From NCBI GenBank assembly GCA_949289625.1, contig CASEPH010000432.1:1-28199 (forward strand): a stretch of 28,199 nucleotides of DNA, written 5' to 3'. A program made the position numbers and the translations under genes. The notes under the pieces are model-generated. The model had not been told where the DNA came from. It ran no database searches and saw only the letters and a program-made list of their open reading frames with translations. The number at the start of each line of letters is the position of its first letter. The first letter of the stretch is position 1. Below are positions 1 to 8,007 of this stretch, piece after piece. The DNA is from an uncultured Clostridia bacterium. GTDB taxonomy: Bacteria > Bacillota_A > Clostridia > Oscillospirales > Oscillospiraceae.

Positions 1-518
1 TTCAAAAGTTCACTTCTTTTGTAAAAGCAATAGATATAGGGCAGCATCAGGCCCAGACCAACCGGCAGTGCCCAGAGATAGTTCAAAGCTCCTACCTGCC
101 ACAAAGCCACCTGGCCAAATACGGGCATAAAGTACCAGAACGCCATCCCCACTGCCACCAGCAGCAGCACGTTCCGCTTCCGGCCCAAATTGACCACCCG
201 GTACATCAGGTAAATGAGCCCGGTAAAGACAGCCGCATTGCAAATATTAAACACCAGCTTGGGCATCAGCATAAAAATCTGCTCCAGGGAATGACTGACC
301 ACACGGCCATTCATGGTAAAGCAATGAACATACATGGATTTTACCACATCAGCCAGATTTTCCAGCCAGCCTCCAGTAGCCAAGTTCAATCTATAGACAT
401 AGTCGTCAGCAATATAAGGGGTCAGACAGTTCAGCAGCAGCATAAACAAGAACAGTGCGCCGCAAATAATCAATGTCAGTAATCGCTGCCCTCGTAGTCC
501 AAAGCTATCACATTTCAA
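1..518 (-). CDS. DUF6056-like polytopic membrane protein (partial, C-terminus off window)
   Basis: An open frame of 172 codons runs on the minus strand to the window edge with no stop. The best start is a TTG at 518, ten bases downstream of GGGAGG (534-529); there is no in-frame ATG nearby. The N-terminus holds a hydrophobic segment (residues about 9-27) followed by an ADDYVYRLN motif. Further hydrophobic segments follow, and near the edge there is GALNYLWALPVGL. The ADDYxY and NYLW motifs are ones I associate with DUF6056 membrane proteins, which resemble polyprenol-sugar glycosyltransferases with an early acidic loop. The function is unknown, probably in cell-surface assembly. It has its own promoter (561-589) and is not part of the feo operon. 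Family assignment rests on these motifs only. Confidence 0.6.
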   Translation of the reverse strand, partial: MKCDSFGLRGQRLLTLIICGALFLFMLLLNCLTPYIADDYVYRLNLATGGWLENLADVVKSMYVHCFTMNGRVVSHSLEQIFMLMPKLVFNICNAAVFTGLIYLMYRVVNLGRKRNVLLLVAVGMAFWYFMPVFGQVALWQVGALNYLWALPVGLGLMLPYIYCFYKRSELL

Positions 519-560
519 GGTCGATACGCCTCCCAGAGCACAAGGTTCAGAATTTTGTTT

Positions 561-589
561 ATTATACTATAACCCATTTTTTTTTGCAA
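561..589 (-). promoter_or_regulatory. Promoter of the DUF6056-like gene
   Basis: On the minus strand TTGCAA (589-584) is followed by a 17-base spacer and a perfect TATAAT (566-561). The predicted transcript starts near 554, giving a leader of about 36 bases before the TTG start at 518. Confidence 0.65.
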
Positions 590-608
590 GTACAATTGCC
601 AATAACAG

Positions 609-664
609 CCATAAGCGGAAAAACGGGTCTGCCTTAGTATGACAGCCCCGTTTTCCGCTTATGG
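609..664 (-). terminator. Large hairpin between the feo operon and the DUF6056-like gene
   Basis: The arm CATAAGCGGAAAA-ACGGG pairs with CCCCGTTTTCCGCTTATG across a loop of about 18 bases. It lies directly after the last gene of the minus-strand feo operon. No clean T-tract follows on either strand, so it may be an imperfect terminator or a 3'-end stabiliser. Confidence 0.5.
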
Positions 665-680
665 GAAATGAAAAATACAG

Positions 681-863
681 TTAACGTTTTGGATGGCAGG
701 CTCTACCCATGGAGCAGTTTTGGCAACCACAACCGCAGGTGCATTTACCCTTGCGCCGGTCCCGTAGCATTCCCCAGATCACAAGGCCTACCACAGCCAG
801 CAGCACCATGGTAACCACAAGAGTACCAAGATTGGTTAGAATCCATGTTAGAATCATATTCAC
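681..863 (-). CDS. FeoB-associated Cys-rich membrane protein
   Basis: A 60-residue protein with one N-terminal membrane segment (residues about 6-31), a short basic stretch (RDRRKGK) and a C-terminal CTCGCGCQNC Cys cluster. This is the layout of the FeoB-associated Cys-rich membrane protein family (PF12669), usually encoded just after feoB. It starts 8 bases after the feoB stop, so it is translated from the same mRNA. Its role is not established; it is thought to assist ferrous iron uptake, perhaps by holding Fe(II) at the membrane through the Cys cluster. The call is secure from length, topology, Cys pattern and position. Confidence 0.9.
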   Translation of the reverse strand: MNMILTWILTNLGTLVVTMVLLAVVGLVIWGMLRDRRKGKCTCGCGCQNCSMGRACHPKR

Positions 864-871
864 CTCCGTTT

Positions 872-3019
872 TTATACGCTGACAGCTCTAGTGAGGCGGT
901 TCGCCTCCCGATAGGGCCGGAACAGCATATAGAGCATCAGGCCAAGAACAATCAGTGCACAAATCAGTCCCACAGGATTGAGATTTCCGGTGACCGCACT
1001 GCCAATCTGATATACCATCAGAGACACTGCGTAGGCAAACAGGCACATATACCCGATGGCAAAGCAGGTCCACTTCCAGTTGTTCATTTCCCGCTTGATG
1101 GCGCCCATGGCAGCAAAGCAGGGGGCGCAGAGGAGATTGAAGATCATGAAGCTATAAGCGCTCAGCTGCGTATAGTCCGCCGCCACCAGGCCCCAGATCT
1201 CATCACCGTTCTCAGCCACTTCTCCGGCGTAGTTGTACAAAATAGCAAAGGTTGCAACCACATTTTCCTTTGCGATCAATCCAGTCACCGTGGCCACAGT
1301 AGCTCTCCAGTTGCCAAAGCCCAGGGGCGCGAAGATCACGCAGACCGCATTGCCGATAGCCGCCAGCACAGAATTGTTCATATCTTCCACCATACCGAAG
1401 GCCCCGTTCTCCCATCCGAAGCCCTGGAGGAACCAGAGCACAATGGAGGACAGAAGAATGATGGTACCGGCCTTTTTGATGAAGGACCAGCCACGCTCCC
1501 ACATACCCCGAAGTACATTGCCTATTGTAGGCAGATGATAAGCAGGCAACTCCATAACAAAGGGAGCAGGATCTCCCGCAAAGGGCTTTGTTTTCTTCAG
1601 CATAATGCCGGAAATGATGATGGCTGCTACGCCCACAAAATAGGCGGATACCGCCACCAGACCGCTGCCCCCGAACAAAGCGCCGGCAATCAGACCGATA
1701 ATGGGCATCTTTGCCCCACAGGGAATGAAGCAGGTCGTCATAATTGTCATCCGGCGATCCCGTTCATTTTCAATGGTACGGGAGGCCATGACGCCGGGGA
1801 CACCGCATCCGGTGCCGATGAGCATAGGGATAAAGGACTTGCCAGACAAGCCGAATTTCCGGAAAATACGGTCCATGATGAAGGCGATCCGGGCCATATA
1901 GCCGCAGTCCTCCAGGATGGCCAGCAACAGGAACAGCACCAGCATCTGAGGCACAAAGCCCAGCACCGCACCTACACCGCCTACGATGCCGTCAACCACC
2001 AAACCGGAAAGCCAATCCGCCGCACCGGCCTTTTCCATCAGCACAGCTGCACCGCCTTGGAGCCATTCCGCGCCAAACACATCGTTGGTCCAATCGGTCA
2101 GGAAGGATCCGAAGGGTCCCATGGAGATCCAGTACACCAGATACATCACCACCGCAAAGATCGGCAACGCCGCCCAACGATTGGTGATTACCCGGTCGAT
2201 CTTATCGGAGGTAGAGAGTTTCCCCCGGGATTTTTTCTGATAGCAGCTCTGAATGATAGAAGCGATGTATACATAGCGCTCATTGGTGATGATGCTCTCC
2301 GCATCATCGTCCAACTCCGCCTCTGCAGTCCGAATGTCCTTTTCAATATGATCTAGGACATTTTTGTTAAGTTGCAACTGTGCTAGAACTTTGTCGTCCC
2401 GTTCAAAGATTTTGATGGCATACCAACGCTGCTGTTCCTCCGGCAAATTATGTACCGCAGCCTCCTCAATGTGGGCAATGGCATGCTCCACTTCACCGGA
2501 GAAGGTGTGCATAGGAACGGTCCTGCCTCCCTTTGCCGCAGCGACAGCCGCCTCTGCCGCCTCCATGACGCCGTCTCCCTTCAGCGCGGAAATCTCCACC
2601 ACCTTGCAGCCCAAAGCCCTGGCCAATTCCTGGGTATTGATTTTGTCGCCGTTTTTCCGAACCACGTCCATCATATTGACCGCTACCACCACGGGGATGC
2701 CCAACTCTGTGAGCTGAGTGGTAAGATACAGGTTTCGCTCCAGATTGGTGCCATCCACTATGTTCAGGATCACATCCGGCCGCTGCTGGATCAGATAGTC
2801 TCGGGCCACCACTTCTTCCAGGGTGTAGGGAGATAGAGAATAAATGCCCGGCAAGTCAGTAATGGTCACGCCGCTATGTTTTTTCAGTTTTCCCTCTTTT
2901 TTCTCCACGGTAACGCCGGGCCAGTTTCCCACGAACTGATTGGCGCCGGTGAGCGCGTTGAACAATGTGGTTTTGCCGCTGTTGGGATTGCCCGCCAGTG
3001 CAATTCTCAGATCCATCAT
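872..3019 (-). CDS. feoB: Ferrous iron transport protein B
   Basis: A 715-residue Fe(II) transporter of the cytoplasmic membrane with an N-terminal G domain. Visible motifs are GNPNSGKTT (G1, residues 10-18), DLPG (G3, 55-58) and NMMD (G4, 115-118). After a helical linker come the polytopic nucleoside-recognition gate domains, with GTGCGVPGVMASRT and PCGAKMPI motifs and a hydrophobic C-terminus. The frame could extend to a TTG at 3037, but AGAGAGG lies just before the ATG at 3019 and the TTG overlaps the operator-like dyad, so 3019 is chosen. It is the third gene of feoA-feoA-feoB-FeoB-associated. An operator copy at 3039-3054 lies just upstream, suggesting iron control inside the operon as well. 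The sequence appears complete and typical. Confidence 0.97.
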   Translation of the reverse strand: MMDLRIALAGNPNSGKTTLFNALTGANQFVGNWPGVTVEKKEGKLKKHSGVTITDLPGIYSLSPYTLEEVVARDYLIQQRPDVILNIVDGTNLERNLYLTTQLTELGIPVVVAVNMMDVVRKNGDKINTQELARALGCKVVEISALKGDGVMEAAEAAVAAAKGGRTVPMHTFSGEVEHAIAHIEEAAVHNLPEEQQRWYAIKIFERDDKVLAQLQLNKNVLDHIEKDIRTAEAELDDDAESIITNERYVYIASIIQSCYQKKSRGKLSTSDKIDRVITNRWAALPIFAVVMYLVYWISMGPFGSFLTDWTNDVFGAEWLQGGAAVLMEKAGAADWLSGLVVDGIVGGVGAVLGFVPQMLVLFLLLAILEDCGYMARIAFIMDRIFRKFGLSGKSFIPMLIGTGCGVPGVMASRTIENERDRRMTIMTTCFIPCGAKMPIIGLIAGALFGGSGLVAVSAYFVGVAAIIISGIMLKKTKPFAGDPAPFVMELPAYHLPTIGNVLRGMWERGWSFIKKAGTIILLSSIVLWFLQGFGWENGAFGMVEDMNNSVLAAIGNAVCVIFAPLGFGNWRATVATVTGLIAKENVVATFAILYNYAGEVAENGDEIWGLVAADYTQLSAYSFMIFNLLCAPCFAAMGAIKREMNNWKWTCFAIGYMCLFAYAVSLMVYQIGSAVTGNLNPVGLICALIVLGLMLYMLFRPYREANRLTRAVSV

Positions 3020-3038
3020 ATCGTTCCTCTCTTTCAAG

Positions 3039-3054
3039 ATTAGTCTAATCTAAC
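3039..3054 (-). promoter_or_regulatory. Iron-box-like operator upstream of feoB
   Basis: The plus strand reads ATTAGT-CTAA-TCTAAC, and a perfect 15-base palindrome AGATTAGTCTAATCT (3037-3051) overlaps it. It resembles the DtxR/IdeR consensus TTAGGTTAGSCTAACCTAA rather than a Fur box. It is the third copy of the dyad found at the operon promoter. The regulator itself is not in this window. Confidence 0.6.
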
Positions 3055-3079
3055 CGCATAACAAAAAAATATTTTGTCA

Positions 3080-3301
3080 TCATTCGATTTCGATCATCTC
3101 TGCATCCGCCTTCCGCAGGGAAAGCTCATAGCCCCGGACCGTGACCTCTACCGGGTCTCCCAGGGGCGCAACCTTGCGGACATAAACCTCCACCCCCTTG
3201 GTGATCCCCATATCCATAATCCGACGCTTCACCGCGCCAGCGCCATGGAGCTTTACCACCCTGCCAGTATCCCCTACTTTGGCGCTTCTCAGGGTCTTCA
3301 T
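3080..3301 (-). CDS. feoA: FeoA-like ferrous iron transport protein (second copy)
   Basis: A 73-residue SH3-like FeoA-domain protein, beginning MKTLRSAKVGDTGRVVKL. It contains RRIMDMGITKGVEVYVRK, the family's R-x-MDMG core, and ends in ELSLRKADAEMIEIE. FeoA is a small cytosolic partner thought to modulate FeoB. The frame extends upstream to 3364, but AAGGAGG sits 8 bases before the ATG at 3301, and the longer version would overlap the preceding feoA. It lies 34 bases after the first feoA and 60 bases before feoB. Tandem feoA genes are common in Firmicutes. Confidence 0.92.
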   Translation of the reverse strand: MKTLRSAKVGDTGRVVKLHGAGAVKRRIMDMGITKGVEVYVRKVAPLGDPVEVTVRGYELSLRKADAEMIEIE

Positions 3302-3335
3302 CTGCAATTCCTCCTTTATATCTTGCGCAGCCCAA

Positions 3336-3548
3336 TCATACCAAAATCTTCTGCGCCATTTCACGACTGATGGCCACCCTTGCCTCTTTCACCTGGACGA
3401 TCACATTCCCGCTCAGCATGGTGATCACCTTCACCCTACTGCCGGCCACAAAGCCCAGGTTTTCCAAATGCTTTTTGACCTCCGGCTTCCCGCCGATCCG
3501 CAGCACCGTCTGTTCTTCTCCAACGGCAGCTAAGGAAAGGGGCATCAT
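3336..3548 (-). CDS. feoA: FeoA-like ferrous iron transport protein (first copy)
   Basis: A 70-residue FeoA-domain protein and the first gene of the feo operon. The core HLENLGFVAGSRVKVITML followed by GNVIVQVKEARVAISREMAQKI matches the FeoA SH3-like fold, with the LGF-x-G turn and the terminal ISREMA segment. It differs clearly from the following feoA, so the two are diverged paralogues and may contact different FeoB surfaces. Translation starts at the ATG at 3548 after AAGAAGG. The 5' leader carries two copies of the iron-box-like dyad. Confidence 0.9.
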   Translation of the reverse strand: MMPLSLAAVGEEQTVLRIGGKPEVKKHLENLGFVAGSRVKVITMLSGNVIVQVKEARVAISREMAQKILV

Positions 3549-3572
3549 AACTTCACCTTCTTTTGACTCAAA

Positions 3573-3588
3573 ATTAGTTTCTTCTAAC
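3573..3588 (-). promoter_or_regulatory. Iron-box-like operator in the feo leader
   Basis: The plus strand reads ATTAGT-TTCT-TCTAAC, with the same half-sites and N4 spacing as the copy at 3039-3054. It lies in the predicted 5' leader between the promoter and the first feoA. Confidence 0.55.
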
Positions 3589-3606
3589 TCTATAGCATAA
3601 AAATAA

Positions 3607-3658
3607 GTTAGATATTTCTAACCTTCATTATATTACCCCATATCTTACCCCTTGTCAA
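3607..3658 (-). promoter_or_regulatory. feo operon promoter with overlapping operator
   Basis: On the minus strand a perfect TTGACA (3658-3653) is followed by 17 bases and TAATAT (3635-3630); an alternative TATAAT lies at 3632-3627. Just downstream, over the expected start site, is the perfect inverted repeat GTTAGA-TATT-TCTAAC (plus strand 3607-3622). A repressor bound there would block initiation. The dyad resembles DtxR/IdeR boxes, so iron-dependent repression is inferred. Confidence 0.7.
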
Positions 3659-3694
3659 GGGCTTTTCAGGAATATTTTTCTGGATGATAACAAC

Positions 3695-3730
3695 CAGGCA
3701 TGGAACCGTCAATTAACAGTTCCATGCCTG
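3695..3730 (-). terminator. Hairpin downstream of athS
   Basis: A perfect 12-bp stem, CAGGCATGGAAC with GTTCCATGCCTG, encloses a 12-base loop 17 bases after the athS stop. Only a weak GTTGTT follows on the minus strand, so the terminator strength is uncertain. Confidence 0.6.
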
Positions 3731-3746
3731 TACAAACGTTTATGGT

Positions 3747-4562
3747 TTAGGGTTCCCGCGTCAGGGGAATATCCCCCAGGTTGACGCACTGTCTGGTGCG
3801 CAGCTTTTCAAACAGCTTCACCTGATACCCCTTCATCTGAATGGAGAGATCGTAAAGCCCCACAGGTAAATCATTGAACCAGAAATCCCCATATTCATCG
3901 GTTCTGGTTTCCCAACGCTTTCCCCCGGAGTTCAGCAGACACCGAGCCCCAATGACCACCTCTTTTTCCACCGGATCATAGACCGTACCGGCTATAAACT
4001 GACCGGGAATGTTGCGGTAATAGACCCGCGGAGCTGACCCGGTTTCAGGCTTTAACACCGCAGCGCCTTCAATATAGTCCTGAAGCTCCTCCTCTTCCCC
4101 GAACATCATGGCATCCGTGGGACAGGCCTCCACGCATCGAGGCAGCTTTGCCCCGTGATCCAGGAGATGGGCGCAGCCGGTACATTTCTGGGCAATATGC
4201 TCCTTTTCATTGAAAAACACCGCGTCATAGGGACAGGACTTGACGCATTCACCGCAGCCGGTACATTTGGCCGGATCAATTTCCACCAGTCCATCCTCCC
4301 GGCGGAAAATCGCCTCGGCAGGACATACCGCCATACAAGCGGCATTCCGGCAGTGGTTGCACAGCCGAGAAATATAGTGAATCCGCACCTTAGGAATGGT
4401 GCCCTGGACGTGATCCGTCACCCGGCACCAGAACTGTCCGGTCAGGGGCTGGGGCTTTGCGTAGGGCATCCAGTCGTTGCCCGCATGCTCATCCTTGCAG
4501 GCCAGTTGGCAGTTGTAGCAGCCGGAGCATTTGGCCACGTCAATTACAAAGGCTTTTGCCAT
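3747..4562 (-). CDS. athS: Transhydroxylase-type iron-sulfur subunit (4Fe-4S, with C-terminal transthyretin-like domain)
   Basis: A 271-residue electron-transfer subunit. Sixteen Cys form four groups: 12/15/18/22, 68/71/76/80, 100/103/106/110 and 127/130/143/147, the DmsB/PhsB-type ferredoxin arrangement. Residues about 186-265 (GTVYDPVEKEVVIGARCLL... TDEYGDFWFNDLPVGLYDLSI) form a carboxypeptidase-regulatory/transthyretin-like beta domain. This fusion is a hallmark of the small subunit of Pelobacter acidigallici pyrogallol-phloroglucinol transhydroxylase, which has nearly the same length. Its start ATG overlaps the athL stop by one base (TGATG), so the two are translationally coupled. There is no signal peptide, which indicates a cytoplasmic enzyme. 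The alternative is the Fe-S subunit of a catechol or pyrogallol dehydroxylase. Confidence 0.8.
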   Translation of the reverse strand: MAKAFVIDVAKCSGCYNCQLACKDEHAGNDWMPYAKPQPLTGQFWCRVTDHVQGTIPKVRIHYISRLCNHCRNAACMAVCPAEAIFRREDGLVEIDPAKCTGCGECVKSCPYDAVFFNEKEHIAQKCTGCAHLLDHGAKLPRCVEACPTDAMMFGEEEELQDYIEGAAVLKPETGSAPRVYYRNIPGQFIAGTVYDPVEKEVVIGARCLLNSGGKRWETRTDEYGDFWFNDLPVGLYDLSIQMKGYQVKLFEKLRTRQCVNLGDIPLTREP

Positions 4563-7300
4563 CAGATTACCTCCTTGTCATCCAGCAGCCAGCCCTGGAG
4601 ACACACACCCGCATCGGGGTCAATGTGCCGGGCAAAGGCCTCGGGATAGTCCTTTTTCCACTGTTCCATCTCTTCGTCCGTCACCTTCTGCACTTCCACC
4701 AGGAAACCAGAGACTGCCATACCGGTGGCGTTCTTAGAGGTTGTGGAAGTAGGGGTAATGGTGTTGATATCGCCGCCCCGATCCAGCCATCCCGGAATGA
4801 TGGGGTCCAGGCGGGAACCGTGATCCACATAGCAGGTTTGAGGGATCAGCCGTTCGGTGACATAGGCACCGCAGAGCACCACACCCCGTTCATTGAATAC
4901 CTTGACAATATCGCCATGGTGAATGCCCCGCTTTTCCGCTTCGCTGGTGTGGAGCCACACCGGCTCATACTGATAGCCGTCCTTGCCCCGGATCTTCATG
5001 GTCTCCACTTCCCGGTTCCAGACGATGTCGTCGCACTGGGCGTGCATCCGCCAGCGGCCATGGTTGGACATACACAGAAGCGGATACTTCTTCGCTCGCT
5101 CCGAGGAAAGCCGCTCGTCATGGCACTCGCTTTTCTCCACCCAATGGGGCACCGGCATCCGTTCCGGATCGTCCGGGGTGTATTTTGCAATCTCCGTGGA
5201 GTAGTATTCCAGCTTGCCCGTGGGCGTGGAAAGCGGGTTGTTCTCCGGATCCTGATAGAAGTTATAGAGTCCCGCTGGAATCTTGTCCAGCTCCTCCTGC
5301 TCCTTACAGGGCACCACAAAGATCTTCCGTTTCCGGAATTCCTCCCAGGTCATATATTCCTCGCAGCCGGTGGCCTTATAGAAGAACCGCACCCGTTCCT
5401 TTTCACTCATATTCCCGGTATAGGCCGCGTAGTACTCCGGCCCCAGCTTCTCCGCCACCTTGGCGCATACGTCAAAATCACTGAAGGATTCTCCCACTGG
5501 CGGACAGCAGGGCTCCTCCAAATAAATGGAGGTAAAGTTGCCGGAGGACATATCATTGCCCAGATCATTCATCTCATGCTTGGTCACCACGGGGAAGATA
5601 ATATCTGCAAAATAGCAATCATTTTCCAGCCAGGGATGCTGGGCCACGATGCACTCGATGGACGGATCCTGGAAGGCCTTCATGGTCAGATTGCCATCAT
5701 TCCAGCAGGTGGTCTGACAGGGCGCGTCGGTCCAAATCATATGGACCCGACTGAGGCCCGGCCGTGGATACTGCATTTGCTGGAACTGATACTGCTGGGT
5801 GGGATAGCGGTAATTGTCCGGCCCGGGCTGCTGGGAAGAGGAAAAGCACTGTAGGCCTCGCCACTCCGCGTGCCCCTCCAAAATTGCCTTATGAATGCAG
5901 CACCGGGGAATAAACTGCTTCGGCGCTGGAAGCTGCTTGAACAGTTCAATGAGTTCCGGCGCACGTTCCTTCTGGGCGTCGGTAAGGACAAACCGGTTCA
6001 TGTTGATCTTGGGATCCACGTCTCCGTCCACAGGCCGCAGCGGATCGGCAATGGCAGTGATTTTGGGCACGAATTTTCCCTGATAGGGCACCGGATAGTC
6101 CCGGTTCCACAGGCTCCATTCAATCATCTTGGCCTGGTGAACGCCGGGTTTCCCCACACCCCGCATACCCAGGAGCATAACCTCCAGTCTTGCAGGCTCC
6201 GAGGAATAAGGGCCACGAATATAACAGCCGCCGTTGCCATGGATAATAGATGCTGTCTTTTTGGCCCAGTCTCTGGCTAGGGCCTTGATGGTCCACTCCT
6301 TGACGCCACACTTCTCGCTGGCCCATTCTGGGGTCTTGGGTACACCATCCTCCCGGCCCAGCACATAGTCCTCAAATTTATCGAAGCCATAGGCGTGGGT
6401 AGCGATATATTCCTTGTCGTAGGTGCCCTCGGTGATCCAGACATAGGCAATCGCCAGCTGGAGGGCTACATCCGTATTGGGCAGAATGGGAATCCATTTA
6501 TCCCCATGGACCGCAGCGCCGTAGTTGAGGTCCGGACAGACATAGACGCTCTTCAAGCCGATCTCGCTGAGATAGTAGCACAGCCGGGAGGGCATATGGC
6601 TCACAACACCCAAGGGTGTGGTCTCCGGATCACAGCCCCAGAACAAAAGCAAATCAGAGTGTTTGGCGATGTCAGGATACAGATTGGACTGGGGTGCCAT
6701 CTCCCCTACGGGCTCACAGCCCCAGACATATTTGGCGCCCCAGAACCAGCCTTCCCAGGAATCCATGTTCCGCATCTGCAGGGTATAGCCCCCCATTAGG
6801 GACAGCAGCCGGTTGGGACAGCCGTGACTGGGGGCCACATTCTTTCCCTCGCCGTGCATATCTGCCTGGCAGAGCACCGCCTCGGGACCGTATTTCTCCT
6901 TCTGGCGCTTGAGCTCGTCCGCCACAATCTGGGCAGCCTCGTCCCAACTGATCCGAACATACTTGGATTTGCCTCGGTTCTGGGGATTCCGTTCCCCGTT
7001 GGGGTCCCAGTCCACCCGCTTGAGGGGATACATGACCCGGTTGGGGGAATAAACGCGAGATTTATAGCCCAGACCAAAGGGGGTGATGGTCACCCGGTCC
7101 GGAGCCTTGAAGGTTTTTCCCCTGGCCTCGATCTTCCAGGGGTTGCAGTTTTTGTCGGTATATTCTTTATCGTAAAAGTAAGGACGAATCCGTGTAATTT
7201 TCCCGTCCTTGGAATCCACCTGACAGGGTGCGCCGCTTTCCGGCCCCATCAGGCTAAATGATACAATACTCTGCTGATCCGGTGTGAATTTATCCGCCAT
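4562..7300 (-). CDS. athL: Molybdopterin (bis-MGD) oxidoreductase, pyrogallol/phloroglucinol transhydroxylase-like large subunit
   Basis: A 912-residue catalytic subunit of the DMSO-reductase family. It lacks an N-terminal Fe-S Cys motif and a Tat signal, as does the Pelobacter transhydroxylase, which moves hydroxyl groups between pyrogallol and phloroglucinol via tetrahydroxybenzene. His149 (ADMHGEGK) and Asp180-Ser181 (RNMDSWEGW) have the spacing I recall for the family's active-site His and the Asp-Ser pair whose Ser ligates Mo. The C-terminal part (MSNHGRWRMHAQCD... VDHGSRLDPI) is the MGD-binding domain. The start at 7300 follows AAGGAGG. It is co-transcribed with athS, and mobA and mod genes are adjacent. 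A LysR-type site lies at about -65 of its promoter. A polyphenol substrate is inferred; dehydroxylation is a real alternative. Confidence 0.75.
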   Translation of the reverse strand: MADKFTPDQQSIVSFSLMGPESGAPCQVDSKDGKITRIRPYFYDKEYTDKNCNPWKIEARGKTFKAPDRVTITPFGLGYKSRVYSPNRVMYPLKRVDWDPNGERNPQNRGKSKYVRISWDEAAQIVADELKRQKEKYGPEAVLCQADMHGEGKNVAPSHGCPNRLLSLMGGYTLQMRNMDSWEGWFWGAKYVWGCEPVGEMAPQSNLYPDIAKHSDLLLFWGCDPETTPLGVVSHMPSRLCYYLSEIGLKSVYVCPDLNYGAAVHGDKWIPILPNTDVALQLAIAYVWITEGTYDKEYIATHAYGFDKFEDYVLGREDGVPKTPEWASEKCGVKEWTIKALARDWAKKTASIIHGNGGCYIRGPYSSEPARLEVMLLGMRGVGKPGVHQAKMIEWSLWNRDYPVPYQGKFVPKITAIADPLRPVDGDVDPKINMNRFVLTDAQKERAPELIELFKQLPAPKQFIPRCCIHKAILEGHAEWRGLQCFSSSQQPGPDNYRYPTQQYQFQQMQYPRPGLSRVHMIWTDAPCQTTCWNDGNLTMKAFQDPSIECIVAQHPWLENDCYFADIIFPVVTKHEMNDLGNDMSSGNFTSIYLEEPCCPPVGESFSDFDVCAKVAEKLGPEYYAAYTGNMSEKERVRFFYKATGCEEYMTWEEFRKRKIFVVPCKEQEELDKIPAGLYNFYQDPENNPLSTPTGKLEYYSTEIAKYTPDDPERMPVPHWVEKSECHDERLSSERAKKYPLLCMSNHGRWRMHAQCDDIVWNREVETMKIRGKDGYQYEPVWLHTSEAEKRGIHHGDIVKVFNERGVVLCGAYVTERLIPQTCYVDHGSRLDPIIPGWLDRGGDINTITPTSTTSKNATGMAVSGFLVEVQKVTDEEMEQWKKDYPEAFARHIDPDAGVCLQGWLLDDKEVI

Positions 7301-7335
7301 AACGCTGGCCTCCTTTTCGCCGGTTTTTCACTTAT

Positions 7336-7341
7336 ATTATA
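7336..7341 (-). promoter_or_regulatory. -10 element of the athLS promoter
   Basis: The minus strand shows a perfect TATAAT 35 bases upstream of the athL start. I see no good -35 at 16-18 bases (TTTCAA at best), which fits an activator-dependent promoter. Confidence 0.6.
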
Positions 7342-7382
7342 ACGAATTCTGGCACAACTTGAAACAAGAAATCTCTGGTTTT

Positions 7383-7404
7383 GTCACACCTGCAAAGTTG
7401 TAAC
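7383..7404 (-). promoter_or_regulatory. LysR-type operator upstream of athL
   Basis: On the minus strand GTTACAAC-N6-GGTGTGAC nearly repeats the site in the lysR control region (GTTACAAC-N8-GTTGTGAC at 15413-15436); the bases between the arms also match (TTT...GCA). Its centre is about 65 bases upstream of the predicted athL start site, the usual place of a LysR recognition site. An overlapping GTTGT-N6-ACAAC dyad lies at 7397-7412. Confidence 0.6.
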
Positions 7405-7416
7405 CCCACAACAATT

Positions 7417-8007
7417 TTACGGAGTTTTCGGCAGCTGCTCCATCCAGGCGGCATACTCCTCCGGTGTATTGACGTTTCGCAGCAGCCGGTCCAGCGGGAA
7501 CTGGGGAATATCCTCCTCCCGCACCCACCGAACCTGTACCTGGTCAAAAACGCCCCGAAAGGCCCGTCTGCCCTGATCCAGCAGCGACTTGGCCGGGGTC
7601 AAACAGCTTCTCCGATAGACGCCAAAGGCCGGCTCCGGCTGTCCATCCCTTCGGCAAATCACGCAGGCATCCGCTGTGCCCAGCTGTTCCACCAGATAGT
7701 TTGCCAGTTCCGCCGTTCCACCGGGTAGATCGGTGGCTGTCAAAAACACGACATCCGCATCCGTCTGAGTAAACGCTGCCTCCAGCCCAGCCAGGGGACC
7801 CATTCCTGGCCGGAGATCCACCAGTTCCCCGGCTCCGGGATGGGGAAATTTTCCTGGCTGCCCCACCGAAACATAGACGGGAAATTCCGGTGCGTATTCC
7901 CCAATCAAATGGGTGAGAAACGTGCCTGTTCCCATGGGCAGCTCCGCCTTATCCTGGCCCATGCGCCGGGATGCACCTCCTGCCAAAATCACACAAATAA
8001 TATTCAC
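7417..8007 (-). CDS. mobA: Molybdenum cofactor guanylyltransferase
   Basis: A 196-residue nucleotidyltransferase with the MobA signature LAGGASRRMGQDKA (residues about 8-21), a GMGPLAGLEAA segment and TATDLPG. It attaches GMP to molybdopterin to make the MGD cofactor required by enzymes such as the adjacent athL product. It acts in the cytoplasm. Its ATG overlaps the end of the upstream regulator gene by 4 bases (8004-8007), so the two are translationally coupled. It is followed by the athLS promoter rather than a terminator, so some read-through into athLS is possible. Confidence 0.92.
   Translation of the reverse strand: MNIICVILAGGASRRMGQDKAELPMGTGTFLTHLIGEYAPEFPVYVSVGQPGKFPHPGAGELVDLRPGMGPLAGLEAAFTQTDADVVFLTATDLPGGTAELANYLVEQLGTADACVICRRDGQPEPAFGVYRRSCLTPAKSLLDQGRRAFRGVFDQVQVRWVREEDIPQFPLDRLLRNVNTPEEYAAWMEQLPKTP

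Noticed and set aside
845..2356. Plus-strand open frame of 503 codons
   Set aside because: It lies wholly antisense to feoB and its His/Gln-rich translation shows no domain. feoB has all expected motifs, so this is a codon-bias shadow.
4457..5854. Plus-strand open frame of 465 codons opposite athL/athS
   Set aside because: It is antisense to a well-supported operon, has no ribosome site and no recognisable motif.
7397..7412. GTTGT-N6-ACAAC dyad as an independent second operator of athL
   Set aside because: It overlaps one arm of the LysR-like site and may only be an accidental extension, so it is mentioned with that site and not called separately.
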